Source of the DNA: Setophaga petechia
Taxonomy: Eukaryota; Chordata; Aves; Passeriformes; Parulidae
Length of the DNA: 64,000 nt
Assembly: GCA_024362935.1 (NCBI GenBank)
Contig: JANCRA010000014.1
Coordinates: forward strand, 887,001 to 951,000
Direction of reading: 5' to 3'
The notes beneath the pieces are model-generated. The model was not told where the DNA came from. It saw only the letters and a list, made by a program, of their open reading frames with translations, and ran no database searches. The position numbers were made by a program, and so were the translations under genes. Below, one piece after another: positions 17,937 to 28,600 of this stretch (the stretch's first letter is position 1; each line of letters begins with the position of its first letter).

Positions 17937-20467
17937 GTACCGGGGGAACACCGGGGAGACACCGGAGGGATGGAGGGGTCAAGGGCTTACGGGCCGGTGT
18001 GACGGCGCTGCCCGCAGGACATCGCAGACGCGCTGTACACCGTGCCCGAGGTGTTGGCCGAGATCCGCGACCGGCCCGCGCGCCGCCGCCTCGCCGCGCT
18101 GCCCTGCGAGCTGCGGGTCCGCCGCCCGCGCCCCGAGCTGCTGCGCCTCGGTGAGTGCCGGGCCTGCCCCGCCACCGGCTCCTTCCCCCGCCGGAGCGGC
18201 CCCGCCCGGCTCGGCCTGGTCCGGCCCGGCCCGACGGCGCCGCTGATCCCCCCGCAGTGACCGAGTTCTCCAAGAAGACCGGGGACTACCCGAGCCTCTC
18301 GGCCGCCGACCTGCAAGTGCTCGCCCTTACGTGCCAGCTCCAGGCCGAGATCGACGGCCCCGACTGCGTCCGCTGGGAGCCGCAGGACAAGGTAGGATGG
18401 GCACGGGGCCCCGGTACCAGCGGCCCGGACACGGGTCCCGGTTCCAGCAGCCCCGCCGACGGCCCGTGCTGCCCCCCAGGTGCGGCTCAGCTCCACCCCG
18501 CGGCACCCCGAGGCCCCCCTGCACCTCGCCGGCTTCCACCTGCCCGCCAAGGTAAGGCACGGCGGGAGGGGAGGGGGCTGCGGCCCGCGGAGCCCCGGCT
18601 GAGGGACTGAGGGCTGCCCGTGCCGTGCCCCGGCTGAGGGTGCCCATGCCGTGCCCCGGCTGAGGGTGCCCGTGCCGTGCCCCGGCTGAGGGTGCCTATG
18701 CCGTGCCCCCAGCACAAGCCTGCGGGGAAGGGCCCACACCAGCCCAGCCCCGGCCCGGCCCCGGCAGAGAGCGACGAGTTCGGATCCTTCCTGTACTGGC
18801 GGCCACCCCTGCCCAACATCGAGGAGGAGCTGCGGGAGCTGCTGGTGAGAATCCTCTGGAGGCTTCTCCCTGCCCTCACTCTGCCATTTCTGGCCACCCA
18901 TTCAGTGCCACCCTGACCATCTCCTTCCCACCATGGCCCAGGCCATCACCAGCAGCCCCGAGCCCTCCGAGCAGCACCGGAGCTCTGCAGACGGGGCCAG
19001 CGCCGGCGAGGAGGAGGAGGAGGAGGATGAGGAGAGCGATGACGAAGGCTGGATAACTCCCAGCAACCTGAAGGAGGCCCAGCAGGACATGGGGCACTTT
19101 GACACTGCTCCTGTGGGTGTCCAGGTCGGCTGTGTCACCACAGACTTTGCCATGCAGGTGGGTGCTGGGCTGCAGCCGGGCTCAGGCTCTGGGACAGCTC
19201 CGTGTGTCAGAGCAGCAGGGTCTCAGTCCCAGAGGCCTCCCAAAGCCTGTAGGGCTCTGAGTGCCCCAGCTGGCAGGTCCCAGCTGCAGGGTCCCGCTGT
19301 GTCCCTGCTCTTGCAGAACGTGCTGCTGCAGATGGGTCTCCACGTGCTGGCTGTGAACGGGATGCTGATCCGCCGGGCCCGCAGCTACATCCTGCGCTGC
19401 CACGGCTGCTTCAGGTGCTGGGGCTGGGGCTGAGCCCAGGCTGAGCCCGTGTTCCATGGCTCCAGGAGCTCTGAACTCCTGTCCCACCCTCACAGGACCA
19501 CCTCGGACATGACCAAGGTGTTCTGCCCCCACTGTGGTAACAAGACCCTCAAGAAGGTAGCAGTGAGTGTCAGCGAGGACGGGAGTCTCCACATGCATTT
19601 CTCCCGCAACCCCAAGGTGCTGAACCCCCGGGGGCTCAGGGTGAGTACCTGGACAGAATCCACAGAATCCCAGACTCACTGAGGTGGGAGAAGACCATCA
19701 AGGTCATAGAATCCAACCAGGTGAGAATCCTCTGGAGGCTTCTCCCTGCCCTCGCTTTGCCGTTTTTGGCTGGCCATCCTCACCTGGTCACACAGCCCAG
19801 AGCACTGAGTGCACGGCCAGTCAATTCCTCGCACACCTCCTGGGATGGGGACTCCACCACCTCCCTGGGCAGCTCCTTCCCACCTTTAACAACCCTTTCT
19901 GTGGAGAAATCCTTCCATTGGGATCCCAGGGATGGGAGCCCAGCCTGTGGCTGGCATGTTGGAGGCAATCAGGGCAAACTGAGAACATCCTTCAGATGCT
20001 GTTGGACTTGCTCAGCTCTCCAGGGGGCTGTGCTCACTTGTGGTCCCTGGGAGCTGGGGGCTGTACCCGATGCCCTCTCCCGCAGTACCCGATCCCCTCT
20101 CCCGCAGTACCCGCTGCCCTCTCCCGCAGTACCCGATCCCCTCTCCCGCAGTACCCGATCCCCTCTCCCCGCAGTACCCGATCCCCTCTCCCCGCAGTAC
20201 CCGCTGCCGGCGCCGCAGGGCGGCAAGCACGCCAACAACCCGCACCTGGTGGAGGACCAGCGCTTCCCGCAGCAGCGCCTGTCCCGCAAGGCCCGGCAGA
20301 AAACCAACGTGTTCGACCCCGACTACCTGGCCGGGGCGTCCCCGTTCGCCGAGAACGACGTGCACAGCCGGGCCGCGCACCTGCAGCTGCGCGATGCCGC
20401 CCTCGGCGCCGGCCGCCGCCGCCTCAACCCCAACGCCGTCACCAAGAAATTCGTCAAGAGGAGGTGA
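17874..20467 (+). CDS. NOB1: NOB1, 18S rRNA-maturation endonuclease, complete
   Basis: Endonuclease of pre-40S particles; the family cuts the 3' end of 18S rRNA (site D) in the cytoplasm. Nine exons join in phase to 420 residues (human 412): 17874-17936, 18018-18150, 18258-18391, 18480-18551, 18713-18844, 18942-19157, 19317-19414, 19496-19640 and 20198-20467. The PIN domain is residues 1-105, with conserved acidic residues at D10 (HVVADTGAF), E36 and D83 (SLSAADLQ). An acidic stretch near residues 200-210 precedes GWITPSNL. The zinc ribbon uses C278, C281, C293 and C296 (RCHGCF, FCPHCGNKTLKK). The conserved tail includes RQKTNVFDPDY, GAGRRRLNPNA and a final KRR. The start was chosen because MARVPHVVAD aligns with human MAPVEHVVAD. 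An in-frame ATG at 17859 would add five residues. Intron 8 holds a CR1 and the exon 9 acceptor is multiplied. Confidence 0.97.
18018..18150 (+). CDS. NOB1: NOB1 exon 2 (PIN)
   Basis: Encodes DIADALYTVPEVLAEIRDRP, then ARRRLAALPCELRVRRPRP. The acceptor is CCCGCAG, the donor CTCG/GTGAGT, and it ends in phase 1. It is very rich in CpG. Confidence 0.96.
18258..18391 (+). CDS. NOB1: NOB1 exon 3 (PIN)
   Basis: Completes Val and encodes TEFSKKTGDYPSLSAADLQV, then LALTCQLQAEIDG and WEPQDK. It carries the conserved Asp of SAADLQ and ends in phase 0 before GTAGGA. Confidence 0.97.
18480..18551 (+). CDS. NOB1: NOB1 exon 4
   Basis: 24 codons, VRLSSTPRHPEAPLHLAGFH then LPAK, matching the HPETPLHISGFHLP block of mammals. 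The acceptor is CCCCCAG and the donor AAG/GTAAGG. Confidence 0.95.
18593..18712 (+). repeat. NOB1: 26-bp minisatellite ending at the NOB1 exon 5 acceptor
   Basis: Starts of the ccccggctgaggg core are at 18593 (degenerate first unit), 18628, 18654 and 18680, with a truncated unit at 18706 where ccccc leads directly into the AG of the exon 5 acceptor. The last three steps are exactly 26 bp. Confidence 0.9.
18713..18844 (+). CDS. NOB1: NOB1 exon 5
   Basis: Encodes HKPAGKGPHQPSPGPAPAES, then DEFGSFLYWRPPLPNIEEEL and RELL. WRPPLPNIEEEL matches human WRNPLPNIDHEL. The donor CTG/GTGAGA lies in a segment copied again at 19720. Confidence 0.95.
18942..19157 (+). CDS. NOB1: NOB1 exon 6 (acidic linker)
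   Basis: 72 codons. It starts AITSSPEPSEQ, has an acidic run EEEEEEDEESDDEGWITPSN, and ends VGCVTTDFAMQ before GTGGGT. Other nearby AG dinucleotides would break the frame, so the acceptor at 18941 is preferred. Confidence 0.92.
19317..19414 (+). CDS. NOB1: NOB1 exon 7 (first half of zinc ribbon)
   Basis: Encodes NVLLQMGLHVLAVNGMLIRR, then ARSYILRCHGCF, phase 2 end. It contains the first CxxC of the zinc ribbon. Confidence 0.97.
19496..19640 (+). CDS. NOB1: NOB1 exon 8 (second half of zinc ribbon)
   Basis: Encodes TTSDMTKVFCPHCGNKTLKK, then VAVSVSEDGSLHMHFSRNPK and VLNPRGLR. It has the second CxxC and ends in phase 0 at AGG/GTGAGT. Confidence 0.97.
19650..19990 (-). mobile_element. CR1 fragment in NOB1 intron 8, interrupted by a copied NOB1 segment
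   Basis: Antisense CR1 blocks cagactcactgaggtgggag and then aagaccatcaaggtcataga are followed at 19720 by a segment matching NOB1 intron 5. After that come further CR1-like blocks (ggggactccaccacctccct, aacaaccctttctgtggaga). Confidence 0.8.
19720..19770 (+). repeat. NOB1: Second copy of the NOB1 exon 5 donor region
   Basis: ggtgagaatcctctggaggc and the following ttctccctgccctc are identical to 18844-18877 (exon 5 donor and start of intron 5). Similarity fades over the next roughly 20 bp. The copy sits inside CR1 sequence and carries a donor-like CAG/GTGAGA. Confidence 0.9.
20064..20197 (+). repeat. NOB1: 22-23 bp array multiplying the NOB1 exon 9 acceptor
   Basis: Units start at 20064, 20086, 20108, 20130, 20152 and 20175, and exon 9 itself starts at 20198. 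Each unit is tacccgatcccctctcccgc plus ag, so each ends in a pyrimidine tract plus CAG followed by TAC, like the real acceptor. Confidence 0.97.
20198..20467 (+). CDS. NOB1: NOB1 exon 9 (C terminus)
   Basis: Starts YPLPAPQGGKHANNPHLVED after CCCCGCAG, continues RQKTNVFDPDYLAG and GAGRRRLNPNAVTKKFVKRR, with stop TGA at 20465-20467. YPLPAPQGGK aligns with human YSLPTPKGGK, which selects the last acceptor of the array. Confidence 0.96.
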   Translation, partial: YPLPAPQGGKHANNPHLVEDQRFPQQRLSRKARQKTNVFDPDYLAGASPFAENDVHSRAAHLQLRDAALGAGRRRLNPNAVTKKFVKRR

Positions 20468-20720
20468 GGGCAGGACTGGCCCCGCCCACAGGACCCACCT
20501 GCCCAGGTGTGCTGGGGGCTCTGCCGGGGTGAGGCCTCTCCCAGCACCTGGGCACGGGCCGGGCCATCCTGTCCCCACTGTGCAGTGCCCGCAGAGCCAC
20601 CGTGACCAGGGCGATGGTGACGGAGTTTGGGGGGTCCTGGCACGGGGGAGGGTGGGGTGGCTGCCCTGGGCACCCCTGGGCAGGGGCTGTGTCACCCAAT
20701 AAACACCAAACCCCAAACCC
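20468..20720 (+). other. NOB1: NOB1 3' UTR
   Basis: Short GC-rich 3' UTR from the stop codon to about 15-20 bp beyond an AATAAA. The exact cleavage point is not visible. Confidence 0.75.
20698..20703 (+). terminator. NOB1: NOB1 poly(A) signal AATAAA
   Basis: The only canonical hexamer shortly after the stop codon, 231 bp downstream of it. Confidence 0.85.
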
Positions 20721-21394
20721 CTGTGACTCAGTCCCAGTTCTGTGGCTGCCTGTGCCAGGGGGAGCCTTTCCCTGAGCCTCGAGGAACGAGGAGGCTGGGG
20801 CAGAGGCAGGGAGGATTTCTTGGATCCTTTGCCCCATGGGATAACGAGCTCCAGAAGGGCAAAAGCCCAGGGCAGGGAGTTGTGTCCCACTGTGACTCCG
20901 GGTGATGCCCAGGCCTGAAGGGGGAAACTCTGGGGTAAAGATTTGTGGATAAATCTGCTGAAATCTTTTGCAGTTGACTGTTGGGCCCAGCTCTTGCTGC
21001 AATTTCTCCTTAACCCTGCTGAAATTGTTCAAAGTAAGGAAATACCTGAGAGCAGCTGTGGCCCCTGCTCCTGGGGTGGTCACAGGCTGCAGAGGGAGCA
21101 GCAAAGGGGAACACTCCTGGGCCTCCCCAGCCCCAGGGCACTTTGAGTGTGCCAAAGCTGCAGATAAAGGGCACTGGGTGAGCACCTACACAGCCAGCTG
21201 AGGACCTGGGAGCTTCCAGCATCTTGGCTTTGGACTCCTGGCCTCACCTCCTGGGGCAGCCTCTGCCTCTCCCCCAGGGGTTCCTGGGGTCCCACACCAC
21301 CGAGTCAGGGTGATTCTTCCCCAGGACCTTTTCCTGCAGCACCCTGGGCACAGCTCTGGAGATGCCCTTGGTAAAACCATCACAAGACTTTACA
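20721..21394. other. Tail-to-tail spacer between NOB1 and NFAT5
   Basis: About 670 bp. No exon, repeat family or RNA gene was recognised. In mammals NQO1 lies between these two genes; no NQO1-like translation is present here. GC content falls sharply just after this spacer. Confidence 0.7.
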
Positions 21395-21418
21395 GTGTAA
21401 AATGAAAACTTTTCATCG

Positions 21419-21424
21419 TTTATT
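21419..21424 (-). terminator. NFAT5: NFAT5 distal poly(A) signal AATAAA
   Basis: Plus-strand TTTATT. In sense the sequence is AATAAA, then a TTTTCATTTTACACTG-type tail. It is the last such signal before composition changes toward NOB1. Confidence 0.7.
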
Positions 21425-22384
21425 CTCGACTGCAGCTGTTTACAGAAATATAGTTGCGAGTATACAAATGTCCCAATAGAAGCAAAATATTTTTTTTTTT
21501 TAATATTCAACAAGTTATCACAGGAGAGCTAAAAACATAGATGCAAATAAAATATCCCCTCATAGACAAACTGAAAACACCGGGAATCAGTGCTTGGAAA
21601 CCCACCTACGAAAGCCATATACACAGACTGCACGAAGGAGTATCTGGTGCTACTTTCACATTGCAGGACACAGAAGAGGCAGCTCAGCGGTCGAGGGTGC
21701 ACCCAGAACATCTGGCAGGCAGGGGAGAGCCCACCCGAGGTGCAGGGACAGAAACAGAGGCTGGAGCTCTGCTCTGAAGGGTTTGGAGCTTAACTCAGCA
21801 TCAGCTCAGATGGAAATAATTCAAATTGCCTCCTTTTATCCAGAATAAAAAAGCTCCAGGAATGCTGCAGGCTGCTAAGGGTACTGGAATGGGATCCCAG
21901 TTCTGCAAGACCCAGAGAGCCACATCCAAACAGGAACCTCCCCCTGGACACGTTATCCATCCCACGGGGCAGCTCCAGGGCCAAAACAAAGCCAAGGCCA
22001 CTTCCCTGTCAGTGAACACAGGAGCCCTCCCTGATCCCAGGCTTGCAGCTGGAATGTGTCACAGAAGGCTGCTGGGTGTGGGACCTTGGAACCTGAACAG
22101 AGGAACCCCTGGGTTCCCTGCCCTGTCCTACACAGTGAATGTCACCAGGCAATTTAATCAAGTGTAACAGCAAAAATGACAGATCCCTGGAAAAAGCAGA
22201 GTTCAGCTCTGCAAACTCCAAGAGAACAAAGGAGGACACTGGCTCTCAGTGTGGTGGGGGTGATTTAAGAAGGTCTGTACCAGGATAACACTGATCCACT
22301 CGGGACAAATTCCAGTGGGACACTGATTTGGAATTGAAAGTCATGTTGGACACAATACACATTATTGAATGTATGACCTGATTT

Positions 22385-22626
22385 AAAGGCTGGAGCTGGG
22401 CCGGGGCAGGTTTAGGTTGGAGATCAGGAAAGGTTCTTCCCCCAGAGGGTGCTGGCACTGCCCAGGGAATGGGCACAGCCCCGAGGCTGCCACAGCTCCA
22501 GGAGCCTTTGGGCAGAGCTGCCAGGGATGCCCAGGGTGGGATTATTCAGGTGTCTGTGCAGGGCAGGGGTTGGACTGGATGATCCCTGTGGGTCCTTTCC
22601 AGCTCAGGATATTCTGAGATTCTTAG
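22385..22626 (+). mobile_element. CR1 fragment within NFAT5 3' UTR
   Basis: Sense CR1 blocks caggtttaggttggagatca, ggttcttcccccagagggtg, cagggatgcccagggtggga and ggttggactggatgatccct, ending ttctgagattctta. It is antisense to the NFAT5 transcript. Confidence 0.92.
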
Positions 22627-25600
22627 GGTTTAATTCCTCACACAACCTGAAAGAAAGAAATCAGCACGAGTCGTGGCAGGTTCCCCACGGACAGAATTCA
22701 AGGGGAGCTTCACTGGCTTTCAAGGAGTTCTCTAGATTTTGATTGCTGCACTAATGAATCAGTTAAAAAATCAGTTTACAGATTCCTGCCCTCATGGGAA
22801 TAAAGAGAAATGGCAGAGGAGCTTCCCCTCCTGAGCCAGCAGCAGCAGGGACCTTCTGCTACACAACAACATCCCACACATGGGCTGGTGTCAGCCCAGC
22901 CACCACCAACCCCTGTCTGCAGCAGCTGCTGCCACCCTGGCATGGAAACGGCTCTGGAGGGGAAGCCCAGGGATGCTCAGGGCTGCAGGAAGCCCATCCT
23001 CAGCCTGGGTGTCAGCTCTATCCTAAACCACATCTGCAAGTAAGAACTAAAAGAGATAAAACCACAGAAGTGGCCACAGCTGCTTGCAGGCCACAGATCC
23101 CAGCGAGGCTCCCAAGCAGAGCAAGTTCTGGATCCATGGCACCAACAGGACCACACGTCCAGGACTGAGAGGTGGAGACAGCTACTCATGAGTTACTACA
23201 AAAACCTCCTACTGAGGAAAAGGAGTATTATTTCATGTTTATAAAAATGTAAATATAACAGTATTCTAATGCTGTGTCTACTATTATTTATATATAATAA
23301 TCTGACTCCTCTATATACATATATATAATCCTAGAATATACAGGCAGTGCATATTTACATCCCTATACAGACTGGGAGAGGAAAAGCCTCTCCTCCTGTG
23401 TGATCTCCCAGTTTCCCAAGTTCCCTCTGGCAGGAGTTCAGCCCCTGCTGCATTTCTCCTTGTTTCTAACACATTTACCCCATTGCCAGCGCTGACCCTC
23501 GGTGCTGTGGCACCACAGCTGGCACAGCTGGTCTGAGCAGGAACACAGAGTGCTCACAGGCTGCCACAACAGACCAAACCAGCCCGAATCAAAGCAAAGC
23601 TCCTGAACAAACACAGCATCCCACTGCTGCTTGCCTTTAGCTTCTAGAGAACAGAGCTGCCCCGAGCCCCCTGAACACAAAATCCCCCAAAACCATAAAA
23701 TTCCATTTTGCACTAATGAGCAGTGACCAGTATTTCCTGTTCTTGCCTTCCACTGCTGCTCAGAGCATGCCAAGCAATTCCCTCTCCTCCCTCCTGCTCC
23801 CCTCACTCAGATCCATGTCTGTGCTCCCTCTGCTCTCCCACAATGGCCCTGGAAAAGGAACCCAACAGTTTGCCAAGCAGAGGCACAACAAAACAGGAAT
23901 AAAAATCCATTCAGACATATTTTCATCTTAGAAATGAGATTCTAAATCAAAATATCAATGGAAACTTTAAAAAATAAAGTTCAGCTTATGGAAGTGAGGG
24001 GAAGGTCCACTGACACAGCTGCCCAATAAAAACCTGCCAAGGTTATGTTAACTGCTCATGCCTTGTTTTATCTCAAAACTACATGGAAGCAGCCACCCTG
24101 TCAGTGATTAGAAGAAATCATCATCCCTGATCAGAGAGGGGACACCCACTTCAGAACAGTCAGCCTGGAATTATTTCTTGAACTAGATTTGTGATAAAAT
24201 AAAAGCAAAGCATTTGGTTTGCTGCGAGATCAGGCAGTGAGGAGGCAATTAATACCAAAGCAACTGTTAATTAATTAAGCACAAAGCACCAGTGACTCCG
24301 TGCCAGAGGAGATGTTCAGCTCAAACTGTGCACCAAGTGTTGGCTGTGGTGTCTGGGTGGGCTCTGGGAACACTCAGGGTAAAAGCTGAGGGGATGTGGG
24401 GGGGGTTGGCAGCTCCATCTCCCTCAACCCTCACCTGTGCCCACAAATGGGTGCTCTGGGACCCCAGGGATGCTGGACTGACAGCCTGGTACCTCAGGAT
24501 CCTCTCTGTCCCCCCAAAGGGCCCAGACACGATGGGACACGATGGCACACGGGGGTCACAGAGAAGCTCTGCTGCCCAACCTCAACTGCTCAGAATGCCA
24601 GAAGTGGATGTTCAGGGCCCTGGCCAGACACAGCCGTGGCTCAGGCTGTGCTCCCTGCCATGACACCTGCAGCCTGTCCCTGAGCTCCTCTGGGGCTGCT
24701 CCAAGCCCTCCACCCTCAGAGCCGCTGCCGAGCACGCGCCGACTGCTGAGCGACCTCTTCAGTCACACAAATACTTCTTGTAACCAAATCACATGTTCAA
24801 AGTGTTGTACATTTAAACATTGACCTAAAATGAACAGGTAAGTTGAACACGAGGAAAGGAAGGTGTTTCCAGAAGGGAAAACTGGGATAGCACAGCCCTT
24901 GGTTGGTTTTTTGTGTATGTTTTTTACCCTCTTCTCTTCATGAGTGACCTCAAACACGCCCACAATTCAAACATACCCTTCCCTGGAGCTGTGGCAGGCT
25001 TGGGATCAGGTTCTCTTCTGGGCACTCATCCTGTTCCATGGAGAATTGGTCCCTGGTGACTTGGCACTGACCAACAAAAGGAGAGAGCCCTTGGGAACAA
25101 GGAGCAAACTGCAGCAGCACGGGAGCGAATCCATCGTTCCTGTCGCTCCTTTTGTGTCCCACGGCCCCAGGTGACACCCAAGGGCTCATCCTGGGACACA
25201 CATCCTGCAAACACCACCAGTTCCTTTCCCAGTGAGTGCCTATGGACTTCCACGGCCCTCTGGACGTTGTTGGGTCCATTGTTCTCAGCCCGAGCAGCCC
25301 CACAGCACCTGGGCACTGCTGGGGGCTGCTGCTTTCGTCTTGTGAATCATTACAAGATGTTGGTAATGTTTTGTCTTAGCAGGGGAAAAAAAATAAAATA
25401 CAGAAAGAAGAAGTCTAGGTCAGGGTTAAAGCAGCTCTGGACATGATGCAGCGGGGAATTCTTTCTGTCCTGATTAAAATTTCCAACGTTTGAGAATAAT
25501 CATAAATTAGGAGTTAAAACACAGAGGCGCTAATAATAAAATATTAAATAGGCAATGAGAGTGGAGAAAAGCTGAATGGCTCATTCTGAGGGAAACCCCA

Positions 25601-28600
25601 ATATTTCATATTTTATATAATCCTAAATGCCTCTGGGTTTCCTGGCTAGGCTGTGAGTGAGGGACACACCAAACACAGAGCGAAGCTTCTCGTGGCCAGC
25701 TGGACCAACACTGCCTGATGGAATGGCGAGAGATGAACACGTTATTTATGTTGCAAAAAGTACTTAAATACTCAATAAAGACATAACAAACCCCACCCCA
25801 CCCCACTGTTATCAGACGCCACGTTGTGGTAGAACATCAGACAAACTCACAAATTTACCACAAAAATGTGTGGCAAAAAGAATATTTTATATATATGTAT
25901 ATATATAAATTTTTATATTTATGCCAATGTACTCACTCAGTACAAATAGCAAAATAGTTATACCATTTCCTAAATACAAAATATAGCTTTCCAAAAAAAT
26001 GAAACACACATTAGATATAAACCATCCAAAACTTGAACGATTGAAAACTGTATTCAAAATTAAATGACCCAGAGCAGGTCTCTTTCTGAAAAGTTCCCTT
26101 CATATCGGCAAGAAGCCTTACTACTGAAAACGTAATTCAATGCCTCTCAATGAGAGAGAGAAAGAGAGAGACAGAAAGAGAAAGTGAACGTGTGACAGAC
26201 CAACAAACGGGGAAATCCAGGAAAACCAACAGAAACTCTACACGGCTCAACTACGCACACGAGTTAAGGGGAAAACACACAGTAAACAGACTCGAGGAAC
26301 TTAAAAAAAAACCCATTTACAGACTGTTCCTTTGTTATTTCAAATAACAAAAATGAAGAATGACGTGATACCAGCTACACTCTACCGAGGCGGAACGGGC
26401 GCCGCGGGAGCGGCAGCGGGAGGAACACGGATCTCAACGAGGCTGTAGTGAGAGATCACACACTGTCTGGAGAGTTGAAGCACCCAAAAAATCCACAAGC
26501 CTCACAATACACCTGCATGGTCTGGAGTGGGTTGTTTTTACATTCGGTAACATCAGTCGATGATTTATTCCTTAATTAAACATGACAATCTAGAAACCAG
26601 ACTTGGGGCTCGGTGGTAGAAAAAGGAAAAATCACTTCAGAACTGCGATGAGCTCCATGTGCTACAAAGATGCAACAGCTCGGGATGAAGTGACCTTTTA
26701 AGAAGGCTTAAAAATGATGCAATTTGCCCCCTACTTGGAGTAAAGCCAAGCTGAAGATTTCCATCAGTCACAGCTGGAAGTGGCAGGTTAAGGGGGATTC
26801 CTGCAATTAGAAGGTGGTGGAGAAATTGCTTCCTCTCTCCTTACTCCTTGATTATTTGTCAAAGCTTCTACTGACTAAGCAATTTACTGCCAAGGATTCC
26901 TAAAAGCTGTTTCTTTAGCTTTAAAGCCAGTAGGATATTTATGTCTTTTTTTAAAAAAAAACAAAATACAAAACTGAGGGAGAGAAGGAAAACCATGGAA
27001 AGGATAAAAGGGAGAAGGCTGGTTTGGGAACAGCTCATGAGGCTTCACAGAGCTCCAACCCATCAGTCAGAACGAGAGACACAGAGGAGTCCCTTCCTCA
27101 GCCACACAGAATGTTCTTTTCAAGCTTAAGGTGTTTTAGAGAAGATTTTAAGATCAGCTGGAAGTTCCCCTTCATTTCTTCGTTTTGTAGAGCCACCAAA
27201 CCCTTGCTCTATGTGCAGCTCCACGTAACTCCAGCTTCCACAGATGTGGAAAACCGTTAATCCCATTCTCAGATGGGAACTGCTTATTTACAGCAGCAAT
27301 TCTCTGCTTGGTTATTACAGTTACCAATACTTTCAATTCATGAAGGGTGGGTCTGGCTCTCCCACTCGTGTCAACTGAGAGATCCCTTCACTGACTGACA
27401 GCTGAGTCAGGGCTCGGGGCACAGGCAGCTGCTGCTTCTGCTGCACGAGCTTCCCGAGGGAAAACAGGGATGGGAAGAAGGAATAGCAGGGGGAAAGTAA
27501 ACGTGGTAACATGGATTACCTTCCAACAACAATAATAACTGACCAGATATGCTTTAAATTCCGAGAGCCCCCACTGTAATGAGGTTCATGAACCTGGTAA
27601 CAGCCCAACCCCACGCCCCAGTAACACAAAGCATAACTCCTCAGCATTATTGGCACTGTGGAGCCCAAACTCCATGGTCATGGCCTCAGGTCTGCCACTG
27701 GCCACGCGTGTGCTCTTAAAGAGGCCACTTTTCCACAGAAGCAATTGGTTCCACGCAGCCTAATCCAGAGTTGGAAGGTCTGAGAGGATCTGGGAAATCG
27801 TCGCTTTTTTTTCTCCACGGAATTTCTGCGTGAGAAAACAAGCAGAGAAGTCAGGCATAACCAACCACAGTCCCCTCCTCCTTCTGTGCAGTGACTTCAT
27901 CCTCAGGGTGCTCCTCTGCACTGGGGGCGAGGAGCAAGAGAAGCTCTGGAGAGACTCCAGACTCCACATACAAACCCCTTTAGATTAGGGAATGATGTGC
28001 ATCACTTCAGTGAAAACTCAGGGGGGATTTGGGACAAGACCACCCCAAGTTACCACAATCAACACGGGACTCCAGAGTCCTGCTGGCTCTTGGTGCTCAT
28101 TTGTAGTCAAAGGCTCTTCCCCCCTCTGAAAAAGGCACCTTCTAAAAGCAGAATGTCTCCTAGCAACAGCTGATGCTGTTGGCTGTTCCTAACACAGCCT
28201 CAGCATGTGGCACACTCAGGAGCTGCCACATTCCACCAAAACTTGTTTTCACATTACGTTATTGTAACCCCCGGGAAGAGTTCAGAACAGTTCAAAAACA
28301 GTTCAAACTTGAGGTGTCATTTACTCAGTAAGTCTCAAGTTTTTTAACCACAGTCATGTTTCATAAGGTTTTGATCTGCCGAGCTGCCAGTGATCCACTC
28401 TCCTCCCTAACACAGTACCTGACTCTCACGGCAGATGACAAAATGAAGGAAAAATGAACAAGACACAGTCTCAACTGTTTCATACAACCTCTGACCTCTG
28501 ACTGGTTTTAATAACTTCATTCTGGTATTACAGTCTTAATTCAGCCTCACTGGTGTTTTAGCTGACCTCTTCAAGCACAGTCCCACACTGCAAGGTGTAA

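Noticed and set aside
17075..18154. 359-codon plus-strand frame through the promoter
   Set aside because: Crosses the pentamer array and the NOB1 promoter and reads NOB1 exons in the wrong frame; a CpG-island artefact.
19684..20532. 282-codon plus-strand frame with many Arg/Ser-Pro repeats
   Set aside because: An out-of-frame reading of the acceptor array and exon 9 of NOB1.
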